Origin: a virus
Reading direction: 5' to 3' (one strand)
IMG/VR virus record: IMGVR_UViG_3300008740_000024
Span: 1 to 35,143 of that record
DNA: 35,143 nt
Shown: piece after piece, positions 6,682 to 14,820 of the stretch
Layout: the number at the start of each line of letters is the position of its first letter
Numbering within the stretch: the stretch's first letter is position 1
Notes under the pieces: model-generated
Databases searched by the model: none
Seen by the model: the letters and a program-made list of their open reading frames with translations, nothing else
What the model was told of the DNA's origin: nothing
Program-made: the position numbers and the translations under genes

Positions 6682-8491
6682 ACTTATATCTGTTATTCTT
6701 GCCTAATAGTAATAAACCTGTGTCATGCATTTTCTGTAGGTATCTTCTTACAACTTCCTCATCTGCCTTAAAGTGCTTTGCTGACTTTGATAATTCGCCA
6801 ACCAAATCTTCCATATAGAAATAACCATCTTCATCTTTTACTGCGTTGATTGTATGCACAACATACTGATTCTTGTTCATATCATGTGGTAACATCTGTT
6901 GCACCATTTCGCCTGGTGTTCTCATACCGAATGATTCCAAATGGGCTTTGTATAATTCAATGGCCTTTTCAACATCTGCTTTTTCTATCTTATCGCAGAA
7001 TCTTAACTTTGCAGAAGCAGTTGAAAGTCTTACCAATCCCTCTAGCCCTCGCCAATCAACAGTTAATGAATCACTATCCTGTTCTTCATTTCTCATCTGT
7101 ATATAAAAGTCCTCAATGATTCGTCTTGATTCTTCCAGGAACACAGGCTTTAGTTTTCTTGCATGGTTTATGTATTTTGTAAGTTCTTCCTTTGTCAATA
7201 TTTCACAGTTGTTTTCACCCTTTCTTACTTTGAGTATGTGTTTTATTATTGCCCTGTCATTTGCACCCTCTGGAATATCCCTTACAAGAAATATTAAATC
7301 AAATCTTGATAACAGTGATTGTGGCATGTTTATGTTGTCAACTATTGACATTTTAATATCATACTTTGAACTTCTTGGGTTTGCTGCTGCAATTATAATT
7401 GTTTCTGCAGGAAGTGTAAGGTTACTTCCTATCTTATGCAAGGAAGCAGTTTGCTGTTCCATGACTTCGTGCAACGCACTTCTATCTTCTGCTTTCATCT
7501 TGTCAATCTCATCTATACAAACACAACCACCATGACATAATACCACAACTCCTGCCTTTACAATATTTCTTCCGTCAGCTAGCTTGTCAACACCAAGAAC
7601 TAATCCTGCTGCTGAAGTTGATCTACCAAGTGCGTATGCAGATTTCTGTGTGACATTCAATACGAACTTTAATAGCCTGGACTTTGCAGTAGATGGATCA
7701 CCAACTAATAATACATTAATGTCGCCTCTAAGATCATCAACCTTATTCCCACTAACCAACGAGTAAAGCAGGGCTAGTTTTTCATTTCTTAATCCAAAAA
7801 CTTCGGGAGCAAATGAATCTACAAGTTGATCTGTTGTAGTCTTTTTAAATTTTTCCAACTCCTCATCAGTTGGTAACAAGTCCTCATGTTCTTCAATGCT
7901 TTTTATCTTTTTTATATCAAATACTATTCTGTTTGTATTCTCTTTCTTTTTCTTTACTGATCTGAATATTCCTGTTGTTTTCACATCTTTCCCGATAAAG
8001 ATTTTCTTTGTAATCTTACCTGTGGTTACAGCTTCAAATACAACAGGTGTCATATTTACTGCCTCGTCTAAAGGCTCTTGTAGCATTAATGTCCTTATGG
8101 TATCTACTTCAGATAATTCATCACGTTCAATCATTCTTACAGCACAGCTCTTACAGTTAGGAGCAGTTTTTATTCTGCGATATTCGTCACATTGGCTTGT
8201 TTCTGAACTTTGGCATATAGGACATTCATAATGTATTTTTGTGAAATAATTTTCAAGTTCACCCCTTGCTATTATTCTGCAAGTAAATGTTGCAAACTGA
8301 TTATTCAGATCAGGTGTATAGTCCTGCATTTTCATTATCTCACCAGGCTTTACTTCAGGTGATTTAGGCTCATAATCAACCATGACTATGGTATGTCTAT
8401 TCAGTTTACAAGCTGTTCTCTGTTGTTTATATTTATCGCCTTTTAATAAGCCAATATGTTGACCACATTCTTGACAAAACTCATGCTTCAT
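6665..8491 (-). CDS. mcm: MCM replicative DNA helicase
   Basis: 608 residues. The N-terminal part has CxxC at 6-9 and an MCM-type zinc site C90/C93/C113/C116. The AAA+ core has Walker A GDPSTAKS at 264-271, Walker B CIDEIDK at 325-331, sensor AANPR at 369-373 and the arginine finger SRFD at 395-398. The last 70 residues look like the MCM winged helix (MEDLVGELSKSAKHFKADEE). It is somewhat shorter at the N-terminus than host archaeal MCMs, replacing the usual helical A domain with a short zinc knuckle. It would unwind the viral origin as a homohexamer, recruiting host polymerase because no polymerase gene is seen here. Confidence 0.97.
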   Translation of the reverse strand: MKHEFCQECGQHIGLLKGDKYKQQRTACKLNRHTIVMVDYEPKSPEVKPGEIMKMQDYTPDLNNQFATFTCRIIARGELENYFTKIHYECPICQSSETSQCDEYRRIKTAPNCKSCAVRMIERDELSEVDTIRTLMLQEPLDEAVNMTPVVFEAVTTGKITKKIFIGKDVKTTGIFRSVKKKKENTNRIVFDIKKIKSIEEHEDLLPTDEELEKFKKTTTDQLVDSFAPEVFGLRNEKLALLYSLVSGNKVDDLRGDINVLLVGDPSTAKSRLLKFVLNVTQKSAYALGRSTSAAGLVLGVDKLADGRNIVKAGVVVLCHGGCVCIDEIDKMKAEDRSALHEVMEQQTASLHKIGSNLTLPAETIIIAAANPRSSKYDIKMSIVDNINMPQSLLSRFDLIFLVRDIPEGANDRAIIKHILKVRKGENNCEILTKEELTKYINHARKLKPVFLEESRRIIEDFYIQMRNEEQDSDSLTVDWRGLEGLVRLSTASAKLRFCDKIEKADVEKAIELYKAHLESFGMRTPGEMVQQMLPHDMNKNQYVVHTINAVKDEDGYFYMEDLVGELSKSAKHFKADEEVVRRYLQKMHDTGLLLLGKNNRYKFDPER

Positions 8492-8717
8492 TGTTAAGGT
8501 ATGGTCGTATTATATTTATAAGTTGCTCTTTAAACTGCTGATCGTTCTCTATCTTATTTTTTATTTTTAATGGATCAATGGAATCATCAACATATGATTT
8601 TATTGCCTTGATTGTAACTCTTGAAAAAGTAATGTCATATGTCTTGCACATCTCATCTACTTTGGCAATATATTCTTCGTCACACTCTCTAACAGATATT
8701 GATCTTATTTTAGGCAT
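8481..8717 (-). CDS. ribbon-helix-helix-like regulator, 78 residues
   Basis: N-terminal strand IRSISVRECDEEYIAKVDEMCKT followed by two helices (FSRVTIKAIKSYVDD) fits the ribbon-helix-helix pattern of small DNA-binding repressors. The C-terminal half is helical and could dimerise. It overlaps the MCM start by 11 bases and starts in a TAATG overlap with the cysteine-rich gene. It may regulate the replication block; identity is by fold pattern only. Confidence 0.55.
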   Translation of the reverse strand: MPKIRSISVRECDEEYIAKVDEMCKTYDITFSRVTIKAIKSYVDDSIDPLKIKNKIENDQQFKEQLINIIRPYLNNEA

Positions 8718-8956
8718 TAAACTATTCCTAAAATTAATCTCTGAAGTTTATGTCCTACACAAACAAGAACACCGTTTTTAAGTTCATAATTAAGACTTTT
8801 ATCATAACACCCGTTTATAATCTTATCCTGGCAATAACCACAATCACATTCACTACCACATGCCCAAAAACAAAAATCACACATACCACATGAACATTCA
8901 GCAAGACAAGCAGTTGGTGATTTACTGTCGTCAAAAACTATACATGGTTTATTCAT
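8717..8956 (-). CDS. cysteine-rich protein, 79 residues
   Basis: Residues 17-42 contain nine cysteines in the spacing C-x3-C-x-C-x2-C-x2-C-x3-C-x3-C-x-C-x2-C, enough for two metal sites or a compact metal cluster. Another cysteine (C49) and an LVCVGH segment follow. It has no signal peptide, so disulfide bonding is less likely than zinc or iron binding. No family recognised. Coupled to the regulator-like gene downstream by TAATG. Confidence 0.65.
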   Translation of the reverse strand: MNKPCIVFDDSKSPTACLAECSCGMCDFCFWACGSECDCGYCQDKIINGCYDKSLNYELKNGVLVCVGHKLQRLILGIV

Positions 8957-8962
8957 TAATAA

Positions 8963-9181
8963 TTAATAGTTATTAAGCTCTATATATTTTTTACGATATT
9001 CCGATTTCTTTGGCTTTCTTCTAAGTATCGAGTTACAGCATGGGCATCTTATCTGTGACTTTGAAATCCAAACATGTTTGCCAACGTCAGAACAAGTAGT
9101 GCATCTGCCATATTTTAGATATGCATTTGCAGTATTGATGTGTATCTTATACTCATCACATTTACCCTTACATTCTAACAT
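8963..9181 (-). CDS. small zinc-ribbon protein, paralogue of the gene at 442-648
   Basis: 72 residues with CKGKC near the N-terminus, YGRCTTC in the middle, then VWISKSQIRCPCCN and a basic tail (RRKPKKSEYRKKYIE). It matches the 442-648 protein in motif order and spacing. It lies just after a 17-bp palindrome (9190-9206) that could be an operator or hairpin in its leader. Nucleic-acid binding is likely by inference. Confidence 0.75.
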   Translation of the reverse strand: MLECKGKCDEYKIHINTANAYLKYGRCTTCSDVGKHVWISKSQIRCPCCNSILRRKPKKSEYRKKYIELNNY

Positions 9182-9189
9182 TTATATAT

Positions 9190-9206
9190 TACCGTAATTT
9201 ACGGTA
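9190..9206. repeat. perfect 8-1-8 palindrome TACCGTAA T TTACGGTA
   Basis: Perfect inverted repeat in the short gap between the nuclease stop (9207) and the zinc-ribbon start (9181). It could be a regulator operator or an RNA hairpin covering the start region. There is a flanking ATATAAA on the nuclease side. Confidence 0.6.
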
Positions 9207-9638
9207 TCATATAAATATGCTTATCTGCTCATCAATATAGTCGTTGATGTTTTGCTTCTGAAATTTCAAATCTGCTAAGTTTGCGACTATGAATTTTATA
9301 TTTGCCTTTCTGTATTGGTCGTTTCTTTCCAAAGTCTTTGATACCTTTCTATCGTGAACTGCTCCATCAACCTCAATTACTAATAGGCCAAACTTTTTAC
9401 TCCATAGTAGTAAATCAGGGTTTCTTATCTTATACTGCTTTACATCTTCTTTTGTTGGATTTTCTGTCCATTTTATTAGGTGTTCATCTTCAAAGCATAG
9501 ATACCATTCTCTCTTTATCCACCTGATCTTCCACTTTTTGAATATATGATTTCTTAGTTTTATCAGGGTTTCCAGGTCAGATTGACCTCTTTGTTTATTC
9601 CTTTGACCATAATATATCCCTGATGTTTTTTTTGCCAC
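9207..9638 (-). CDS. DUF559/Vsr-like PD-(D/E)XK endonuclease
   Basis: 143 residues. The core IRNPDLLLWSKKFGLLVIEVDG gives D75 and E89-x-D91, followed by HDRK and ERNDQYRKANIKFIVAN. This is the layout of DUF559/very-short-patch-repair-like nucleases (PD ... E-x-D ... R..D). The start is GTG 9638. It is the first gene of the early leftward block, with a TATA-like box about 45 bases upstream. It could act in DNA repair, recombination or host DNA attack; the substrate is not visible. Confidence 0.75.
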   Translation of the reverse strand: MAKKTSGIYYGQRNKQRGQSDLETLIKLRNHIFKKWKIRWIKREWYLCFEDEHLIKWTENPTKEDVKQYKIRNPDLLLWSKKFGLLVIEVDGAVHDRKVSKTLERNDQYRKANIKFIVANLADLKFQKQNINDYIDEQISIFI

Positions 9639-9788
9639 TTAGTAAATAATAGTTATGAATAGTAATAAACTACACAAAGATTTATATGGGCAGTTATATA
9701 TATTAACTGTATAAAGGCTAGATTGAGCTATAACCAAAACTCAACCACGTTTTGTTAGTTTTCTCGTGCATTGATGCCTTTTCTTTTT
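9639..9788. promoter_or_regulatory. intergenic promoter region between virion block and early block
   Basis: 150 bases without a credible gene. In the leftward sense it has ATATAAATC at 9680-9688, about 45 bases before the nuclease start, and a second TATA-rich palindrome at 9691-9709 (CAGTTA, seven A/T, TAACTG). A short inverted repeat TTGAG/CTCAA lies near 9723-9745. This is the natural place for the end of late transcription and the start of early transcription. Confidence 0.5.
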
Positions 9789-10400
9789 CTATAAACTACC
9801 ATTCTGATGAAGTTCGTTACATTGAACTACAAACAGATCGCCACTTGACATTGTAAATGTAGAGAAAACTATCCTAGCATGACATATTCCACTTGTTACT
9901 GCTGTAAATAATCCTGCTTCTGATATTGCTAAAGGCACAGCACTTACATGACTGTCTTGCCATAACATGCCATATTTTGCAGTTTGATTTGTGACTTTAC
10001 GCTGTCCTGCTGAAGCTAAAGCTCGTCTTGCATATGATCCACCACTATCTTCAGATTGTAGTCCTGTTTGACTTTCTGCTTCTGCTACAGTTGAAGTTCC
10101 AATTCCAACATGAGTTACTGTTGAGCTTGTTTCACCCGTATCTCTTTTTGCTGATTCTGTTAGTCCTGCAGTTGTAAGAATATTATTTCCTGTTTCAACA
10201 TAATGTGGTAATACTGTCTTACCAGGATTTGCCTGGCAGTTATATATTTCTTGTAATATTTTCTCATGTTCTTCTATGATCCTTGAATTTTTAAATGATA
10301 TTTCACTAGACTTCCAACCTGTCATTATCCAAGCATCAGCTTGTAGGTTGATATGTTTTGATACCCCCCCTGCTTCTTTTTTAAGGTCAATCAGTTCCAT
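9789..10400 (-). CDS. virion structural protein, fibre/tail-tip type
   Basis: 203 residues. A short N-terminal domain is followed by phage-structural low-complexity sequence (THVGIGTSTVAEAESQTGLQ) and DSGGSYARRAL, which recalls the YARRRS motif of the two adjacent fibre proteins. The end is beta-rich (FTMSSGDLFVVQCNEL). It overlaps the upstream fibre gene by 14 bases. It is the last gene of the late operon and likely a tail-tip or fibre component. Confidence 0.7.
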   Translation of the reverse strand: MELIDLKKEAGGVSKHINLQADAWIMTGWKSSEISFKNSRIIEEHEKILQEIYNCQANPGKTVLPHYVETGNNILTTAGLTESAKRDTGETSSTVTHVGIGTSTVAEAESQTGLQSEDSGGSYARRALASAGQRKVTNQTAKYGMLWQDSHVSAVPLAISEAGLFTAVTSGICHARIVFSTFTMSSGDLFVVQCNELHQNGSL

Positions 10401-11382
10401 ATACTGTTACCTCTGTTCCCTCGCCAAATGATCCACTTTGAGTATTAATAAGATCAACTCTTGTAATAGCATTAGATGTATTAGCCCACTTCCAAACCAT
10501 TTCAATTCTTTTAGGAACATTTCCTGCACCGTTACCATTATTTGTAACATTTTCCATTAAAACTAATTTTTCTTCATCAGAAATATTATTAACATTCATT
10601 GTTGAAAAAGCAAATTCATCATAATCACGTTCCCAATTAATACCTGTTTGTGAAACTGCTGTTGATTCTGCACCCCCTTCTTGTGATCTTCTTCGTGCAT
10701 AATTACTGCCACTATCATTATTAAATCTTATAATATTATCACAGTCACCACTTGGTATAACAGTCATTTGAATCATTAAGTTTTTCTTTGCTGTCAAACT
10801 ATCTACTGTAACTGTATCTGTTGCTGCTACTGTATATACTGCACTATATTTTGCTGATCTACTTGTTTGAAGATCAAATGATCCATTATCTGCCCATGTA
10901 ACCCAATAACCTTTACCTGAATCTTCGTTACTACTTTTAATTTGTCCTTTAAATGATTCTGTATCATTTCCTATATTGGCAGGTAATGTTACTAAAACGC
11001 AATCATCTGCTTCTACTGTTGCAGGACTTGAAAATGTATATGTTACTGCTGCTGCAGTTCCTGTTAATGTTGATGTGCTTACTGTGCCACTTGAAGCCCT
11101 AACTGTTGTTTTATCAGTTCCTGCGAAATGTTTTGCTGTCATATTTTGGTGTGAATAGTTACCACCTGCATTAGATGTGAGATATTGATAAAATGTAATT
11201 GATTTTAATGGTTTACCAATTAATGTATGACCTGATTTGAATTGTTGACCAAATCCACCACCACCATCAGCTTGATCTCCACCAATACCCGATACATCAT
11301 TAGTTGTTGATTGATTATGTGTGCTATCACTTCCATGATCAGTAGTGTTAACTTTTGTTGATCCTAATTTAGTCCAAGCCAT
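10387..11382 (-). CDS. tail fibre/adhesin protein with one C-terminal repeat domain
   Basis: 331 residues, rich in S/T/N/G and poor in cysteine, as in fibre proteins. The N-terminal 190 residues are beta-rich, lectin-like sequence with a glycine-rich loop (DQADGGGGFGQQF). Residues 199-331 are one copy of a module also found twice in the next protein (YARRRS ... SDEEKLV ... KRIEMVWKWANTS ... EVTVYG). It starts in a TAATG overlap with that gene. Likely role is receptor binding on the archaeal surface; the host-range function is inferred. Confidence 0.8.
   Translation of the reverse strand: MAWTKLGSTKVNTTDHGSDSTHNQSTTNDVSGIGGDQADGGGGFGQQFKSGHTLIGKPLKSITFYQYLTSNAGGNYSHQNMTAKHFAGTDKTTVRASSGTVSTSTLTGTAAAVTYTFSSPATVEADDCVLVTLPANIGNDTESFKGQIKSSNEDSGKGYWVTWADNGSFDLQTSRSAKYSAVYTVAATDTVTVDSLTAKKNLMIQMTVIPSGDCDNIIRFNNDSGSNYARRRSQEGGAESTAVSQTGINWERDYDEFAFSTMNVNNISDEEKLVLMENVTNNGNGAGNVPKRIEMVWKWANTSNAITRVDLINTQSGSFGEGTEVTVYGTD
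10390..10788 (-). repeat. fibre repeat module, copy A
   Basis: About 132 residues shared with copies B and C: LTAKKNL near the start, NYARRRSQEGG, SDEEKLV, GAGNVPKR, WKWANTS and a final VYG. Confidence 0.75.
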
Positions 11383-13067
11383 TAGTCAAAACCCCATACT
11401 TTGATAGATGAATTTGTATTATAGTTACCACCACTTTCTGAATTAGCAAAATTAATTGATGTAATTTGGCTAGACGTATTATCCCATTTTGCAACATATT
11501 CTGTTCGATTTGGAGCAGTTCCAGCTCCTGTTGCTGTTGTTACCATTTCACCAATAACTAATTTCTCTTTATCTGATTTATTTATGATAAACAATGTTTC
11601 AAATCTATTTTTGGATTCACCACCTCTTACATCTATTGCAGAAGCACTTGTATCGGTTGAATCTGAAGCCCCATCATTACTTCTTCTTCGTGCATAGCCT
11701 GAAGTTGATCCATTAAATGTTATATTTCCTGTAATTGAATTATCTGCTTCCATAAAAGCCTGAACTAACAAATATTTTTTAGCAGTAAATGTTCCACTAG
11801 AAAGATTATCACCTGCACTTCCTAATGTTACATTTGCTAATTCTTCCCATGCATTTGTTCCTGATTCATCTGCAGGATCATAACCTAAAACTACTACTTC
11901 TGATCCTATTGCAAAGTCACCTGATCCACCATTCGTATATGTAAAACTCTTTATTGAATCTGATGTATTAGCCCATTTATGAACGCCCTCATGTCTTTTA
12001 GGTGCTGTTCCAGCTCCTGTTGCATCAGCAGCTCCACCACTTGATATTAATATTTTTTCTTGATCAGATTGATTATTAACTGTTAATATACCAAATTCAC
12101 CATATGCTGCACCTGCAAAATATGTTACCATTGATGTTTGCGAATTATTTGTAGTATCTGATCCACCATTTCTTGACCATCTATTAGCGTAGGTGCTTCC
12201 ACCATCACTATTAAAAGTTCCTGCTCCATAAACCTGATTTGTTCCTACATCATAAACATGAGGAATAATCATCAAGTATGGTTTTGCTTCAAGGTCAGGC
12301 TCATAAATTGCTGAATCATTATGAAATGTAACATTAGATACAACACAGCTTAGTGCTTGATTATATCCTGTTGCATTTGCAAAAGTTAAATATCGAATGT
12401 CCTCTGATACATTTGCAATATCAGCATTTGTAATATCCCATGTTGCTCGTGTAGTTCCTGTATGGCTACCTGTTCTAACTATCATTCTAACTCTTGTTGT
12501 TGAAATTCTACAAAATTCCACATAATAATCTGTTGAAGTAGCTACAGTATAATTCGAATTTGAATTTAAATTAGATGTTCCTAATGCTTCGCCATCTGCC
12601 CAACCTATTTGCGAAACCCAACTTGGATTACTTGGTTGTGCATACATACTAAATCCTATTGCATTTTGGTTAGTAGCTGAACTTGCATTCTGTGTATCAC
12701 TTAAATAGAAATTAATCTGTGAATCATTTGCTATTGCAGAGAAATTAATTTGAAATCTTACAGTCCATTTTGATGCATTAACGGTATTTGCACCTAAATC
12801 TGTTGAAATACTTGCAACAGTCGCTTCTCTTGTTAAACTTGAAAATGTAATTGTTCCACTCGATTCAGAAATTCTACTATTTGAATCTGATTCAGTCCAT
12901 GAGCTTGGTGTTGTTCCTGATCCTAAAGTTGTTTCATCACCTAATACGGTAATTGTATCACCTGCAGTTGTTAATGCTTTTCTTCCAAGAACTTGCCAAA
13001 AAGGATTTGCTCCTGCTCCACCAACAGTTGCTAACCATTGACCTGTTGACATATTGCCCCAAACCAT
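11382..13067 (-). CDS. tail fibre/adhesin protein with two repeat domains
   Basis: 561 residues. Residues about 1-255 are a beta-rich domain resembling concanavalin-like lectin folds (WTVRFQINFSAI, INFYLSD, YYVEFCRISTTRVRMIVR). Residues 261-397 and 429-561 are two copies of the YANRWS/YARRRS module, joined by a short linker. A GGTGA ribosome binding site precedes ATG 13067. Long, repeated, lectin-like architecture at the end of the tail operon points to a host-binding fibre or spike. Duplicated modules may allow exchange of binding tips by recombination. Confidence 0.8.
   Translation of the reverse strand: MVWGNMSTGQWLATVGGAGANPFWQVLGRKALTTAGDTITVLGDETTLGSGTTPSSWTESDSNSRISESSGTITFSSLTREATVASISTDLGANTVNASKWTVRFQINFSAIANDSQINFYLSDTQNASSATNQNAIGFSMYAQPSNPSWVSQIGWADGEALGTSNLNSNSNYTVATSTDYYVEFCRISTTRVRMIVRTGSHTGTTRATWDITNADIANVSEDIRYLTFANATGYNQALSCVVSNVTFHNDSAIYEPDLEAKPYLMIIPHVYDVGTNQVYGAGTFNSDGGSTYANRWSRNGGSDTTNNSQTSMVTYFAGAAYGEFGILTVNNQSDQEKILISSGGAADATGAGTAPKRHEGVHKWANTSDSIKSFTYTNGGSGDFAIGSEVVVLGYDPADESGTNAWEELANVTLGSAGDNLSSGTFTAKKYLLVQAFMEADNSITGNITFNGSTSGYARRRSNDGASDSTDTSASAIDVRGGESKNRFETLFIINKSDKEKLVIGEMVTTATGAGTAPNRTEYVAKWDNTSSQITSINFANSESGGNYNTNSSIKVWGFD
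11385..11783 (-). repeat. fibre repeat module, copy C
   Basis: Residues 429-561 of the fibre: TAKKYLL, GYARRRSNDG, SDKEKLV, ATGAGTAPNR, AKWDNTS, and a final VWGFD. Closest to copy B in the ATGAGTAP segment and to copy A in YARRRS. Confidence 0.75.
11877..12287 (-). repeat. fibre repeat module, copy B
   Basis: Residues 261-397 of the fibre: AKPYLMI, TYANRWSRNGG, SDQEKIL, ATGAGTAPKR, HKWANTS, VVVLGYD. Confidence 0.75.
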
Positions 13068-13074
13068 GATTATG

Positions 13075-13683
13075 TCACCCTGTCCTATAGCCTTCGATAT
13101 AGACTTTTAATCCGTTACCTGCTGTAGATGATCCTATCTGATCAATATCTATACTGATTTCTGCATCATTAGCTAAAGCAGTATCTGAAATAACTGCTGC
13201 TGAAGCTGCTGTGGTTGATGTGTTTTCTGCAGCATCTATTGAAAGTTTTGTTGAAAGTATAGTTGTTCCTGCTTCGTTAATATCCACGATAATTGTTGCA
13301 CCAACAGGAGCTGTTGTTACACTAGCTCTTACACCTGTTACTGTCATAGCAAAAGGCATACGATATTTTACCTTGTTAGTTCCTGTTGTTAGATTTGTAG
13401 TTTCATCACTACATGCCAACATTATGACTTCGTTAAATACATTAGAATGAACATCTCTGTCAGGCATATTCAATACCCTAGTATTTGAAGCACTAACAGT
13501 TCCTGCATCTATTCTTACTCTTTTGGTTGTAGTTGACGGATCGGTAATAACAATATCATCATCTTTAATATAGGCTATTTCTGATCCACCACCGTTCAAG
13601 AAATTGCCAATCTTGTTTAAAGCTGTTCCACCGAATTTAGTGGAAGTTGATGCTGAATCGCCTGTAATAGTATCAAAGACCAT
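13075..13683 (-). CDS. virion protein with a duplicated structural domain
   Basis: 202 residues. The C-terminal 110 residues (MLACSDETTN, PFAMTVTGVRASV, GATIIVDINEAGT, DIDQIGSSTAG, LKVYIEGY) match almost block by block the C-terminal domain of the protein at 26966-27466. The N-terminal 90 residues differ (NFLNGGGSEIAYI), suggesting a trimeric fibre or decoration trunk fused to the shared domain. A late-type box precedes it. Likely a decoration or fibre protein of the particle; the exact position is unknown. Confidence 0.75.
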   Translation of the reverse strand: MVFDTITGDSASTSTKFGGTALNKIGNFLNGGGSEIAYIKDDDIVITDPSTTTKRVRIDAGTVSASNTRVLNMPDRDVHSNVFNEVIMLACSDETTNLTTGTNKVKYRMPFAMTVTGVRASVTTAPVGATIIVDINEAGTTILSTKLSIDAAENTSTTAASAAVISDTALANDAEISIDIDQIGSSTAGNGLKVYIEGYRTG

Positions 13684-13708
13684 ATTTATATATTCCCTAT
13701 TAAATTAA

Positions 13709-13720
13709 AAAGAGAAGTAT
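13709..13720 (-). promoter_or_regulatory. late box, sense ATACTTCTCTTT
   Basis: Core ACTTC ends 31 nt before ATG 13683 and abuts the stop of 13720-14820. Strong match to the shared late box. Confidence 0.7.
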
Positions 13721-14820
13721 TAATAAACCTCATCATTTACACTACTAGCCTCATTTGTGACAAATTGAATCGCATTTAATTGATTTTTGGTAGTCATTCT
13801 TGCCTTGTCGTGAAAATCTGCTATTTCCGTAGTTGTCAAAGGTGCTGATTCCAAAAACCAATGTGCCAATGATCCCTGTAAAGTTCGAGTTCCTGATTTA
13901 TCTGCTCCGACATATGCATTTACTGTGGTAGTCAGATTATCTATTACTGATGAAGATACACTTCCTATTGATACTTTGTCCAAGAATATCTGTAAAACCT
14001 CACTACCTGATACTACTGTTTCAAAATCATCAGCATGGTAATCATCAGCATGGTAATCTGCATCAGTTAATACCGTTGAATTTATACATATACTATGCCA
14101 ATTATTGTCAAATATGTTTGTCGCTGTGGTTGCTACTAATGATACCGTATCAGTTCCATCTTCTATTTCACAATTTACGGAATTTTGAACTACTGCTGTT
14201 GCAAAATCATCAGTATCAAAGTTTGCAGTTAGATAATTATCTGCTAATGCAGGATCAATAATTACCTCAATTCCTGATTCAGAGGGTTGTTCTTGAAGAT
14301 AATCTGCTGCCAAATAATCATCAGAATCAAAGTCAGGGTTTTCATCAGTCACGTTGGATTTAGAATATATTGCCCCACCTTGACGGTTTGATTTAAACCA
14401 AAATATCATGCCAAAGTGTGCTGTTTGTGGGGTTATTGTTGTGTTATGTGGTATCGTTATGTATGAACTTCCGTCAAAATATCCCTCTGCCCCATGTTTT
14501 AAATCTGTTAATGGAAATGTTATAGTTCCTGTAGTTGAATTGGTTACGGGATATGTTACCTTGCTTCCTGGTGTCAAAGTAAATGCAAAATCATCTCTAT
14601 TTCTATATTCAGATTTTAATGCGTTTGTTGCATCTGCCCCACCAGCTTCCTCTACTGAAAATGTCCTCACATGCATTTCTGGAGCTAGTGCAATCTTTTC
14701 CTTTAATCCATCTTGTTCGACTTCTGGGTTATTTGCCTGTAGTGATTCTAATATCTTGTTTAGTGTTTGCCTGTCAAGTGTCTTTCCACTTCTAAGATAA
14801 TTGTTAATATCTGTTGTCAT
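13720..14820 (-). CDS. LamG/concanavalin-like virion protein with Asp-rich insert
   Basis: 366 residues. The N-terminal 60 residues are helical and may attach to the baseplate. A LamG-like domain follows: GYFDGSSYITIP, FGMIFWFKS, then NNWHSICINS, IFLDKVSIGS, YVGADKSGTRTLQGSLAHW and TTTEIADF. The domain is split by an insert carrying repeated acidic-aromatic units (SDDYLAADYL, TDDFA, HADDYHADDF). Such acidic runs could bind calcium. A role in binding surface glycans is inferred. ATG overlaps the upstream stop (TAATG). Confidence 0.75.
   Translation of the reverse strand: MTTDINNYLRSGKTLDRQTLNKILESLQANNPEVEQDGLKEKIALAPEMHVRTFSVEEAGGADATNALKSEYRNRDDFAFTLTPGSKVTYPVTNSTTGTITFPLTDLKHGAEGYFDGSSYITIPHNTTITPQTAHFGMIFWFKSNRQGGAIYSKSNVTDENPDFDSDDYLAADYLQEQPSESGIEVIIDPALADNYLTANFDTDDFATAVVQNSVNCEIEDGTDTVSLVATTATNIFDNNWHSICINSTVLTDADYHADDYHADDFETVVSGSEVLQIFLDKVSIGSVSSSVIDNLTTTVNAYVGADKSGTRTLQGSLAHWFLESAPLTTTEIADFHDKARMTTKNQLNAIQFVTNEASSVNDEVY
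14026..14055. repeat. 15-bp tandem direct repeat, two copies
   Basis: Two exact head-to-tail copies of ATCATCAGCATGGTA. In the leftward frame they encode the repeated YHADD units of the LamG-like protein, a sign of recent slippage or in-frame expansion. Confidence 0.8.

Noticed and set aside
9639-9788. Possible tRNA or small RNA gene in the block boundary
   Set aside because: No cloverleaf, T-loop or CCA-like end could be drawn; only TATA-like and short inverted repeats are present.
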